A DNA stretch of 7,509 nucleotides from Pseudomonadota bacterium (GCA_027482725.1 JAIXVT010000233.1:1-7509), one strand, 5' to 3'; positions 1 through 6,935 are shown, counted from the first letter of the stretch. Notes: generated from the sequence alone by a model not told the origin. Numbers and translations: made by a program.

Positions 1-165
1 GTGGTGGGCGCGCTCGCGTGGACTCCAGCGGGATGGTTGGCGACGCTGCCGTCCGTACCCAGCCACGCAATCGCCCTGTCGGGCGCATGTCTACGCAAAC
101 GCCCCTACCCTCAAACCACAAGCGCGGTGGCTGTAAAACTCAGGAAAACGTAACTCCATAAATAC
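1..165. other. GC-rich stretch with no identifiable gene
   Basis: The first 120 bases are about 68% GC (44/60 then 37/60 by count), against the mid-40s or lower just downstream. All three + frames run open from the left edge to stops at about 137, 153 and 165, but none of the short peptides looks like a known protein end and third-position GC does not single out a frame. On the - strand one frame is open through to the left edge, also unrecognised. Possible paired segments are 16-21 with 63-68 (GCGTGG/CCACGC), 26-30 with 44-48, and 72-76 with 81-85 (CGCCC/GGGCG), which would be compatible with a structured RNA, but GC-rich DNA gives such pairings by chance. It could be the tail of a gene outside the window, an RNA, or acquired DNA. 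Confidence 0.3.
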
Positions 166-168
166 CGG

Positions 169-196
169 TCAAGTTTTGGTCGCATCCTGTCGATAA
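169..196 (+). promoter_or_regulatory. Candidate sigma-28 (FliA-type) promoter for the activator/kinase cluster
   Basis: The -35-like element TCAAGTTT (169-176) matches 7 of 8 positions of the FliA consensus TAAAGTTT. The -10-like element GTCGATAA (189-196) matches 7 of 8 of GCCGATAA. The spacer is 12 nt where 11 is standard. Transcription would start near 203 and leave a leader of about 14 nt that still contains the Shine-Dalgarno AGAGGA at 204-209. No good sigma-70 pair is present at this position. The match is seen directly; that FliA uses it is inference. Confidence 0.5.
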
Positions 197-216
197 AACA
201 GACAGAGGATGAATCT

Positions 217-1803
217 ATGTTGGACTGGGAAGATATTCAACAAACACACGTAATCCGAAAACTTCGTACCATTTTGGGTCAATGGTTCAAGGTTGATCTG
301 TTTTTTATCGATGCCAGCGGACAGATTAAAAATATTGATTTTCGCGACTCCAAAAAAGAATACAAAAATGCGCTCTCTCAACACCTGATGTCTCGGGAGT
401 TTTCACGAGAATGGCTCTCCAGATATTTTATCGAACAAACACCACTCCTGTCTCAAGCCCCGGAACTAACGCTCCACCGTGTCGGCCCTTTGGGTTTTGA
501 AACGGTTTACTTTGCCAAGGTGATGATTCAAAAGGAATATCAGGGTACGATCGCGGCATTCTGTTTGGCGGCTATCGATGCCCCCGAAGATCTTTTACAA
601 GCCGCAAGGTTGCGGGTAGTCACAGCCGGAGGTAATGCGGATAGTTTTAATCTGTCCATAAAATCTTTAAAAGTTTTAGATAAATCCGAGCAAAAATACA
701 GTGAAGAGCTGATCGATCTGGTAGCTCAAGAAGTCGTAACCTTCCATACTGAAATCGCTAAACGCGAAAGTCGGATTACGGAACTCAATCAACAGCTCGA
801 AACTCGCTACAGCTATCATCAGATGATCGGCAAATCAAAGCCGATGCAAGACTTGTATGAGGTGCTGGATAAAATTGCTTCAAGCGAAGCCACAGTACTG
901 ATCCAAGGTGAAAACGGAACGGGTAAAGAACTCATCGCGAAATCCATCCACTACAGCAGCCCCCGAAAAGACAAGGCTTTCATCACCGTGAATTGTTCTG
1001 CATTTAACGAAAACCTGTTGGATAGCGAACTTTTTGGTCATGTTAAAGGAGCATTTACAGGGGCCATCAAAGACAAAAAGGGCTTATTTGAAGCCGCAGA
1101 TGAAGGAACATTGTTTTTGGATGAAATCGGCGATATGTCGCCGTCCATGCAAGTCAAACTTCTCCGCGTTTTGCAACAAGGAACGCTTACTCCCGTTGGC
1201 GGAACGGACGAACGCAAAGTTGATGTGCGTGTGATTGCGGCGACCCATCGGGATTTAAAATCAATGATCGAACAGGGGACGTTTCGGGAAGATTTGTACT
1301 ACCGCATCCATGTGATCAACTTGAGTCTCCCTGCTCTGCGCCAACGCAAAGACGATATCCCTCTTCTGGTGGAACACTTTCTCAAAAAAGGGTGTGACTC
1401 CAAAAAACTACCGCAAAAAGTGTTGCACCAAAAAAGCTTAGAAAAGTTTTTTGAATACCCTTGGCCAGGGAATATTCGGGAACTGGAAAATGAAATCGAG
1501 CGCCTCATTGTGCTGAGCGGTAACGATAAAGAGATTCCCGTAGATTTGGTTTCCCAACGGATTTTAGCGGGAGTATCTGGTACGGGCCCACTAAAAAGCT
1601 TGGGTCTCGATTTGAACGGAAAACTAAAAGATGCGATCGAAGAGTTAGAAAAGAAAATGATTCTAGAGGGACTAAAGCGCACGAAATGGAATAAATCCCG
1701 ACTATCAAAAGAACTAGGGATTTCCCGAGCCGGACTGATCATGAAGGGCGAAAAATATGGCCTAGATAAACGAAAAATGGCCCGTGACGATCAGGCGGCT
1801 TAA
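217..1803 (+). CDS. Sigma-54-dependent transcriptional activator (bEBP), receiver-less
   Basis: Bacterial enhancer-binding protein of 528 aa: a cytoplasmic AAA+ ATPase that remodels the RNA polymerase-sigma-54 closed complex to open promoters. Residues 1-175 form a sensory region without a response-regulator receiver; it loosely resembles PocR/GAF-type ligand domains (VDLFFIDASGQI near 26-37). A probable coiled-coil linker (about 176-200) leads to the AAA+ domain at about 203-430. This has Walker A GENGTGKE (231-238), the sigma-54 contact loop GAFTGA (278-283), Walker B TLFLDEIGD (298-306), arginine-finger region FREDLYYR (356-363) and sensor II PGNIRELEN (417-425). A Fis-type helix-turn-helix lies at about 475-515 (KSRLSKELGISRAGL). 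The ATG at 217 is supported by AGAGGA seven bases upstream. The AAA+ domain is complete, so the protein should be active on sigma-54; its targets are unknown and I see no -24/-12 promoter nearby. The kinase gene follows after 17 bases. Confidence 0.93.
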   Translation: MLDWEDIQQTHVIRKLRTILGQWFKVDLFFIDASGQIKNIDFRDSKKEYKNALSQHLMSREFSREWLSRYFIEQTPLLSQAPELTLHRVGPLGFETVYFAKVMIQKEYQGTIAAFCLAAIDAPEDLLQAARLRVVTAGGNADSFNLSIKSLKVLDKSEQKYSEELIDLVAQEVVTFHTEIAKRESRITELNQQLETRYSYHQMIGKSKPMQDLYEVLDKIASSEATVLIQGENGTGKELIAKSIHYSSPRKDKAFITVNCSAFNENLLDSELFGHVKGAFTGAIKDKKGLFEAADEGTLFLDEIGDMSPSMQVKLLRVLQQGTLTPVGGTDERKVDVRVIAATHRDLKSMIEQGTFREDLYYRIHVINLSLPALRQRKDDIPLLVEHFLKKGCDSKKLPQKVLHQKSLEKFFEYPWPGNIRELENEIERLIVLSGNDKEIPVDLVSQRILAGVSGTGPLKSLGLDLNGKLKDAIEELEKKMILEGLKRTKWNKSRLSKELGISRAGLIMKGEKYGLDKRKMARDDQAA

Positions 1804-1820
1804 CACCCATCGGATGAAAT

Positions 1821-3626
1821 ATGACCCTCTCAAGACAACGTTGGCTAGAAATTTCTCAAGAATACTACTTAAGGCTAAGCAAAGACGGCTTTATTCAAGA
1901 GACTCAAGGGAATTGGAAAAAGTTTTTCATCAATTCGGATTCTGTATTGATTGGAAAAAATATCGGGGATCTTTTTATTTTCGAGCGGAATTTTCTAGAA
2001 AAAATTTTTAACGAAAACACTTACTCAACCCGTGCCCTACTGCTCCATGAAAATCATGACCAAGTCATCATTCAATGGACGTTTAAAGAGTCCCCCGAAA
2101 AAGACTGTATTTATGCGGCAGGACTGGACGTTACAGAAAAAAACCGAGCAAAAACATTTTTCGAAGAAACCGAAAAAATCTCGGGTGTTGGGGGCTGGGA
2201 AATTGATCTCATCTCCAAACGCTTATACTGGTCCCGTGCCACCCATTCCATTCACGAAACAGATCCGCTCACTTATCAACCCAAACTGGAAGATGGAATC
2301 TCGTTCTACCATCCTGACGCCATACCGGAGCTAAGCCATGCGGTCGAGCTCCTGATGACTCAAGGGGTGTCATTCGATCTCACCCTGAAATTCATTACCG
2401 CTAAAGGCAATCACCGGTGGGTACGCTCCATTGCCCACGCCGAGGTTGTTCAAGGTAGCCCTATCCGTGTGTTCGGCTCCTTTCAGGATGTCACCGAAGC
2501 GAAAAAACGGGAGCAAGAACTAAAAACCCTCAACGAACGGCTCACTTTTGTTTTGGAGGGCTCCAAACTCGGATCTTTCGATTGGTGGCTTGAGGAGAGC
2601 AAAGTTTATTTTGATCGCTATTGGGCGGTCATGTTGGGAGTCGATCCCGAAAAAATTCAACATGACTTTAAGACCTGGGAGTCCCGCTGTCATCCCGATG
2701 ATCTTCCGCGCGCACACAAGGAAATTCAGGACCACCTTTTAGGAAAAAAAGAGCAGTACGAATGCCTACACCGCCTACGGCACGAAAACGGGCAATGGCT
2801 ATGGATCTTGGGACGAGGAAAAATCACAGAAAGAACCCCCGATGGACGGCCGATTCGATTTTCCGGAACAAATCTGGATATGACCCAACAAAAGAACGCT
2901 GAAACTCAAATGATTCACTCTGCAAAAATGGCGTCTTTAGGAGAAATGGCAAGCGGTATTGCCCATGAAATCAATAACCCACTCACGATTATTCATGGGA
3001 AATCGATGCAGATTAAAAAAGCCTTACAAGCCTCAAGCACGGATCACGAAAAAATTATCGCAGACGTCGATAAAATTTTTCATACCTCCGAACGCATTGC
3101 AAAAATCGTAAAAGGGCTCCGCTCATTTTCTAGAAACGGAGATCATGACCCGATGGTCACAACCTCACTCCACAAGATTTTAGACGACACGCTAGAGATC
3201 TGTACCGAACGATTCAAAACAAAGCGAATTCAAATCTTGCGCGATATCCTACCCGAACATGAAAACTTACTGTGTCGGCCGGTGCAGATCGAACAGGTGA
3301 TGATGAATCTTCTTTGCAATGCCTACGATGCGATCCATGCCCACGAATCTCCGTGGATCAAAGTAGAAACATTCTCTACCCCAAGACATTGGGGGATACG
3401 GGTCACCGACAGCGGTACGGGGATACCGGATTCTATTGTAGCAAAAATGATGCAACCCTTCTTTACCACTAAAGAGGTCAACCGAGGTACAGGTCTCGGC
3501 CTAAGCATCTCTAAAGGGATTATAGAAGACCACGGAGGCCAACTCCGTTACACCCTCCATGAGGGACATACCGCTTTTGAGTTGATCTTTCCACCTCAGG
3601 CCGCTGGACAACGGCAGGCAGCATAA
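1821..3626 (+). CDS. Soluble PAS-domain sensor histidine kinase
   Basis: Histidine kinase of 601 aa that should autophosphorylate on a histidine in response to a cytoplasmic cue; no signal peptide or transmembrane segment is visible. A divergent PAS-like domain occupies about 10-100, ending in GLDVTEK. Two PAS_3-type domains follow at about 108-222 and 232-350, each with the typical FYHPDA or CHPDDL stretch and ending in FQDVTEAKK and NLDMTQQKN. The HisKA domain at about 355-425 has H-box AHEINNPLT with phosphoacceptor His372. The ATPase domain has N box NLLCNAYDAI (486-495), G1 DSGTGIP (520-526), F box PFFTTK (536-541) and G2 GTGLGLSISKG (546-556). The HEINNP form is that of NtrB/FlgS-like kinases, which often pair with sigma-54 activators. 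The ATG at 1821 has only a weak GGATGA upstream, consistent with translation coupled to the activator gene 17 bases before. There is no receiver domain, so the phosphotransfer partner is not evident. Confidence 0.92.
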   Translation: MTLSRQRWLEISQEYYLRLSKDGFIQETQGNWKKFFINSDSVLIGKNIGDLFIFERNFLEKIFNENTYSTRALLLHENHDQVIIQWTFKESPEKDCIYAAGLDVTEKNRAKTFFEETEKISGVGGWEIDLISKRLYWSRATHSIHETDPLTYQPKLEDGISFYHPDAIPELSHAVELLMTQGVSFDLTLKFITAKGNHRWVRSIAHAEVVQGSPIRVFGSFQDVTEAKKREQELKTLNERLTFVLEGSKLGSFDWWLEESKVYFDRYWAVMLGVDPEKIQHDFKTWESRCHPDDLPRAHKEIQDHLLGKKEQYECLHRLRHENGQWLWILGRGKITERTPDGRPIRFSGTNLDMTQQKNAETQMIHSAKMASLGEMASGIAHEINNPLTIIHGKSMQIKKALQASSTDHEKIIADVDKIFHTSERIAKIVKGLRSFSRNGDHDPMVTTSLHKILDDTLEICTERFKTKRIQILRDILPEHENLLCRPVQIEQVMMNLLCNAYDAIHAHESPWIKVETFSTPRHWGIRVTDSGTGIPDSIVAKMMQPFFTTKEVNRGTGLGLSISKGIIEDHGGQLRYTLHEGHTAFELIFPPQAAGQRQAA

Positions 3627-3629
3627 AAA

Positions 3630-3656
3630 AAGCCCAAGGCAAATTGCCTTGGGCTT
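3630..3656 (-). terminator. Intrinsic terminator of the ribosomal (rplQ) operon
   Basis: An 11-bp perfect stem (3630-3640 with 3646-3656; core AGCCCAAGGC/GCCTTGGGCT) encloses a 5-nt loop. Read on the - strand it is followed by seven U residues (the A-run at 3625-3631, partly shared with the stem base), the classic arrangement, and it lies 24 bases beyond the rplQ stop. On the + strand the hairpin would also fold after the kinase stop codon, but what follows is TCTAAAAAATG with no U-tract, so + strand termination there is doubtful. The A/U-run overlaps the kinase stop codon at 3624-3626. Confidence 0.85.
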
Positions 3657-3680
3657 CTAAAAAATGAAGGAAATTTAAAA

Positions 3681-4175
3681 CTACTTTGTAGTTTCGGCTT
3701 TTTTCTTTTTGCCACCAAAAAGCTTACGCATTTTGGCAAAGGGATCTGTTGCGGCGGTTTCGGTGGTCGCATCAGCCTCGGTAACTTCTTTTGCTTTTTT
3801 ACGACGGTTAATTTCCGGGTGATCCACCAGTTCGATCATGGCTTGTTTAGCGCCATCGCCCCAACGGGTTTCAGAAATCTTCACAATCCGAGTGTAGCCA
3901 CCTTTGCGCTCGGCATAACGCTTGGCAAGTTCTCCAAACAATTTAGACACCACCACGTCGTCACGCGTACGTGCAAACGCTAAGCGCCGAGAATTCAGGT
4001 TATCTTTTTTTCCTAAAGTAATGAGCTTCTCCGCGACACGACGTGCTTCTTTTGCTTTTTCAATCGTGGTGATGATTTGCTCTTCACGAATCAACGCGTT
4101 CGCCATGTTCTTGAACATCGCTAGGCGGTGAGACGTATTTCGGCCGAATTTACGGCCATCTACTCCGTGTCTCAT
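3681..4175 (-). CDS. rplQ: 50S ribosomal protein L17
   Basis: Large-subunit protein L17, which binds 23S rRNA near the peptide exit tunnel. The family opening MRHGVDGRKFGRNTSHR is followed by the conserved RLAMFKNMANALIREEQI and GGYTRIVKI segments. The L17 core ends near residue 118 (MIELVD). A tail of about 46 residues follows: first basic (RRKKAKE), then Thr/Ala/Glu-rich, then DPFAKMRKLFGGKKKK. The whole protein is 164 aa against 127 in Escherichia coli. The ATG at 4175 is preceded by AAGGA at a suitable distance. It is the last gene of the operon, 55 bases after rpoA, in a leader carrying an 11-bp tandem repeat, and is followed by a strong terminator. Confidence 0.97.
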   Translation of the reverse strand: MRHGVDGRKFGRNTSHRLAMFKNMANALIREEQIITTIEKAKEARRVAEKLITLGKKDNLNSRRLAFARTRDDVVVSKLFGELAKRYAERKGGYTRIVKISETRWGDGAKQAMIELVDHPEINRRKKAKEVTEADATTETAATDPFAKMRKLFGGKKKKAETTK

Positions 4176-4182
4176 AACTATT

Positions 4183-4204
4183 CCTTAATCTGGCCTTAAT
4201 CTGG
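4183..4204. repeat. 11-bp tandem direct repeat in the rpoA-rplQ spacer
   Basis: Two exact head-to-tail copies of CCTTAATCTGG lie at 4183-4193 and 4194-4204, followed by the first three bases of a third. On the - strand each copy ends in AAGG. The copy nearer rplQ supplies that gene's Shine-Dalgarno (AAGGA) and the farther copy repeats the AAGG 11 bases upstream. It looks like a recent local duplication and may have no function. Confidence 0.85.
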
Positions 4205-4230
4205 CCTCACTCTTCAGTTTATTGCTCGGA

Positions 4231-5304
4231 CTATTCCTCAAAGCTATCGTCTTCATCGTCCAAGGCCAAATCGTCGTCAGCAGTTTGGGCTGAGAGATCA
4301 ACCGGAGGACGAGGAGCCCCACCCCCTGCGGGAGGAACGAAGCCTTCTAACTTCATACCCAAACCCAGACCCATGTCCTGTAAAATCTCGCGGATTTCAT
4401 TCAAAGACTTACGGCCAAAGTTTTTGGTCTTTAACATCTCGCCTTCGGTCTTCTGCACCAATTCCCAAATGTATCGGATGTTGGCATTCTGAAGACAATT
4501 TGCGGAGCGTACAGAAAGCTCGAGTTCTTCTACGGAGCGGTACAGGTTGGAGTTGAACGTAGGTCCACTCACCGTGCGCGTCTCTGTGACGACTTCAGGC
4601 TGTTCCTCAAAGTTCAAAAACACAGAAAGCTGGTCTTTCAGGATTTTTGAACCTAAAGCAACGGCATCATCCGGCTTCACAGAACCATCCGTCCAAAGCT
4701 CAAGCGTCAGTTTATCAAAGTCGGTGCGCTGTCCAACCCGGCTTTGAGTCACGTTATAATTCACGCGACGCACCGGAGAGAAAAAGCTGTCTACAGGAAT
4801 CCATCCAATCGGAAGCTCGGCGGATTTGTTGTTTTCAGCTCCACGGTATCCACGTCCCATCTCGACTTTAAGCTCGGCCTTGAGGCGAACCTTTCCTTCG
4901 ATAGAACAGATCTTGTGGTCACCGTTCATCACTTCAACTTGGTCTGAGGCAATAATGTCTTTTGCGTAAACATCACAAGGGCCGTTAATGTCCAACGACA
5001 CCGTGACTGAATCCGTAAAAAGCTTAAAGCGGACTTCTTTTAGGTTAAGAATGATCTCGACCACATCCTCGCGGATGCCCTCAAGAGTTGCAAACTCGTG
5101 CACCACTCCATCCAACTTCACCGCGGTGATGGCAGCGCCCTGAAGCGATGACAACAACACGCGCCGAAGAGAATTCCCCAACGTCAATCCGAATCCGCGC
5201 TCCAAAGGTCGAGCAATGAACTTCCCGTAGGAAGGGCTTAAGGTGTCTTTATCAACATCCAGGGCCTTCGGTTTAATTAAATCGCGCCAATTTTGTTCGA
5301 TCAT
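4231..5304 (-). CDS. rpoA: DNA-directed RNA polymerase subunit alpha
   Basis: The alpha subunit dimerises to scaffold assembly of beta and beta' and contacts UP elements and activators. The N-terminal domain (about 1-227) shows YGKFIARPLERGFGLTLGN with LRRVLLSSLQGAAIT, the conserved dimerisation region. After a linker, the C-terminal domain (about 250-311) has SVRSANCL and NFGRKSLNEI. Arg256, Asn259, Cys260, Gly287, Lys289, Ser290 and Glu293 correspond to the DNA-contacting set of E. coli (Arg265, Asn268, Cys269, Gly296, Lys298, Ser299, Glu302). At 357 aa it is longer than the E. coli protein (329) because of a tail of about 46 residues after the C-terminal domain: Gly/Pro-rich and then strongly acidic (DDDLALDDEDDSFEE). 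The ATG at 5304 follows GAGGGA on the - strand and lies 18 bases after rpsD, so the two are co-transcribed. Confidence 0.97.
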   Translation of the reverse strand: MIEQNWRDLIKPKALDVDKDTLSPSYGKFIARPLERGFGLTLGNSLRRVLLSSLQGAAITAVKLDGVVHEFATLEGIREDVVEIILNLKEVRFKLFTDSVTVSLDINGPCDVYAKDIIASDQVEVMNGDHKICSIEGKVRLKAELKVEMGRGYRGAENNKSAELPIGWIPVDSFFSPVRRVNYNVTQSRVGQRTDFDKLTLELWTDGSVKPDDAVALGSKILKDQLSVFLNFEEQPEVVTETRTVSGPTFNSNLYRSVEELELSVRSANCLQNANIRYIWELVQKTEGEMLKTKNFGRKSLNEIREILQDMGLGLGMKLEGFVPPAGGGAPRPPVDLSAQTADDDLALDDEDDSFEE

Positions 5305-5322
5305 GAGTTCCCTCTTCGTTGA

Positions 5323-5949
5323 TTATTTAGAATACAATTCCACGATCAAACGTTCTTCGATCGGAGAAGTAATATCGTCACGCGCCGGTAGATCACGGAC
5401 CGTAGCCTTGAGTTCAGAAGGGCTAACGTCAATCCACTGAGGGATTTCGCGACGTTTGGACGCTTCTACTGCGGCTTTGATTTGAGTCGTGTTCTGGCTG
5501 GCCTCACGAACAGAAATCACATCGCCTTTTTTCAAAAGATACGAAGGAATGTTCACGCGATTGCCATTCACCAAAAAATGTCCGTGGCGGACATAGATAC
5601 GGGCTTCAGAACGGCTGTTCGCGAACCCTGCTCGGAATACCAAATTGTCCAAACGGCTTTCCAAAAGTTTTAAAAAGTTCTCACCGGTGAGTCCGCGCAT
5701 GCGATCAGCTTTCTCAAACAACAATCGGAATTGTTTTTCCAAAAGACCGTACATCCGACGAACTTTTTGTTTCTCACGGAGTTGTAAACCAAACTCAGAA
5801 AACTTGATACGCCCTTGCCCGTGCTGCCCCGGAGGATATCCGCGACGCTCAAATGAGCATTTCTCGGTGAAACAACGGTCACCTTTTAAAAACAACTTCT
5901 GATTCTCACGTCGACAGAATCGACAGACTGCTCCACTGTATCGTGCCAT
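5323..5949 (-). CDS. rpsD: 30S ribosomal protein S4 (zinc-binding form)
   Basis: Primary 16S rRNA-binding protein that nucleates assembly of the 30S body. The 208 aa match the usual S4 length. Cys9, Cys12, Cys26 and Cys31 form the four-cysteine set of the zinc-binding (C+) S4 class. YPPGQHGQGR follows, then the S4 RNA-binding domain at about 95-160, including LESRLDNLVFRAGFA and VRHGHFLVNG. On the - strand the ATG at 5949 is preceded by AAAGAG close by and GAGGAG farther upstream. In several proteobacteria S4 represses the alpha operon by binding its own mRNA, but I cannot see a diagnostic pseudoknot here. It sits between rpsK (41-base gap) and rpoA (18-base gap). Confidence 0.97.
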   Translation of the reverse strand: MARYSGAVCRFCRRENQKLFLKGDRCFTEKCSFERRGYPPGQHGQGRIKFSEFGLQLREKQKVRRMYGLLEKQFRLLFEKADRMRGLTGENFLKLLESRLDNLVFRAGFANSRSEARIYVRHGHFLVNGNRVNIPSYLLKKGDVISVREASQNTTQIKAAVEASKRREIPQWIDVSPSELKATVRDLPARDDITSPIEERLIVELYSK

Positions 5950-5990
5950 AAACTCTTTAGCTCCTCGTTACGCTTTCTTTGCCGATTTCT

Positions 5991-6419
5991 TTACACACGT
6001 CGGCGCTTGGGAGGCCGGCATCCATTGTGTGGGACTGGGGTAGTATCTTCAATGTAAGTGATGCGGATTCCGGCCAATGCAATTGCCCTCAATGCGGACT
6101 CACGTCCAGAACCAGGCCCACTCACAAACACGCTCACACTACGCACACCTGCATCGTATGCTTTTCTCGCGGCGTCTTCTGCTGCGACCTGAGCTGCGAA
6201 TGGTGTGTTTTTACGAGAACCTCGAAACCCCTTGGCGCCTGCTGACGACCAAGAAATCGAATTTCCCATTTGATCTGCGATCGTGATGATCGTGTTATTG
6301 AAGGTTGAAAGAACAAAAGCCTTACCTGTAGACACGCTACGACGAGATGACGTCGGTGCCGGCTTCACTTTTGTTTCTTCGCCTGTTGCTTCAGGCTTTG
6401 CTGTTTTAGTTTCGCTCAT
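5991..6419 (-). CDS. rpsK: 30S ribosomal protein S11
   Basis: Small-subunit platform protein that helps hold the mRNA near the E site. The family blocks are all present: AFVLSTFNNTIITI (34-47), AGAKGFRGSRKNTPFAAQ (60-77), GPGSGRESALRAIALAG (101-117) and the terminal PHNGCRPPKRRRV (130-142). At 142 aa it is slightly longer than the E. coli protein (129), because of a low-complexity N-terminal stretch of about 30 residues rich in Lys, Thr, Glu and Pro. The ATG at 6419 has AAGGA about ten bases upstream on the - strand, which supports translation of the extension. It lies 42 bases after rpsM. Confidence 0.97.
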   Translation of the reverse strand: MSETKTAKPEATGEETKVKPAPTSSRRSVSTGKAFVLSTFNNTIITIADQMGNSISWSSAGAKGFRGSRKNTPFAAQVAAEDAARKAYDAGVRSVSVFVSGPGSGRESALRAIALAGIRITYIEDTTPVPHNGCRPPKRRRV

Positions 6420-6461
6420 AAAATCTTTATCCTTGTTTCGTATCGTTCAGTTGCGCCCAAG

Positions 6462-6845
6462 TTACTTCATCGACTTGATCGATTTTTTACCTGCAATAGC
6501 AACCGCCGGGCCTTTGCGCGTGCGTGCGTTGGAGTGCGTGCGCTGACCACGAACAGGCAATCCTTTTTTGTGTCGAATGCCACGGTAGCACGTCAAGTCG
6601 ACCAAGCGCTTGATGTTCATCGATACGTCACGGCGCAAGTCCCCTTCCACTTTGACGTTCTGGTCAATGAATTCTCGGATTTTACCCACTTCACCTTCTG
6701 TGAGGGTTTCAATTTTTTTATTGAGGTCCACATCTGAAGCTTTCAAAATAGCTTGAGCTGTTGAACGTCCAATACCGAAAATGTACGTTAGCGCAATCTC
6801 AGCGCGCTTATTCTTGGGGAGATCGATCCCTGCAATACGTGCCAC
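6462..6845 (-). CDS. rpsM: 30S ribosomal protein S13
   Basis: Small-subunit head protein that contacts the P-site tRNA and bridges to the 50S subunit. It begins MARIAGIDLPKNKR and continues through YIFGIGRSTAQAIL, the CYRGIRHKKGLPVRGQRTH block and SNARTRKGP, followed by a basic tail KKSIKSMK that probably reaches the decoding centre. Its 127 aa are slightly longer than the E. coli protein. The start is GTG at 6843-6845, not ATG: the family opening begins exactly there, with AAAGGA upstream on the - strand. The 90-base gap to rpmJ is the longest within this part of the operon. Confidence 0.96.
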   Translation of the reverse strand: MARIAGIDLPKNKRAEIALTYIFGIGRSTAQAILKASDVDLNKKIETLTEGEVGKIREFIDQNVKVEGDLRRDVSMNIKRLVDLTCYRGIRHKKGLPVRGQRTHSNARTRKGPAVAIAGKKSIKSMK

Positions 6846-6935
6846 GACGTAATCCTTTCCTACGGATGTTGATTTGAATCTTCTGAGTTACTAGCGATTG
6901 AGCGTAGTGTCAATACCGAATTCTTTAGTCAACGA

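Noticed and set aside
38..52. A TTGGCGACGCTGCCG stretch reminiscent of a sigma-54 -24/-12 promoter.
   Set aside because: The invariant GG and GC are not separated by the required 10 bases, so it fails the basic spacing rule.
1..153. Possible membrane-protein tail in + frame 1, starting with hydrophobic residues (VVGALAWTPAGWLATLPS).
   Set aside because: The hydrophobic run is short and contains prolines, the rest is unlike a protein end I know, and the other two frames are equally open, so there is no basis to call a coding region.
1299..1742. A 147-codon - strand open frame inside the activator gene.
   Set aside because: It lies opposite the conserved AAA+ and helix-turn-helix coding sequence, and its Ser/Phe/Arg-rich composition is typical of an antisense shadow.
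5979..6546. Open + strand frames opposite rpsK and rpsM, some with Cys-rich or basic peptides.
   Set aside because: They are antisense shadows of strongly conserved ribosomal genes, have no convincing ribosome-binding sites, and have no family resemblance.
6908..6932. Two -35-like hexamers on the - strand (TTGACT at 6927-6932 and a perfect TTGACA at 6908-6913) in the rpmJ-rpsM gap, suggesting an internal promoter.
   Set aside because: At the correct 16-18 base spacing the -10 candidates (such as TAACTC) match TATAAT at only about two positions. Without a -10 I do not call a promoter, although the 90-base gap is the longest in the operon and transcript mapping could change this.
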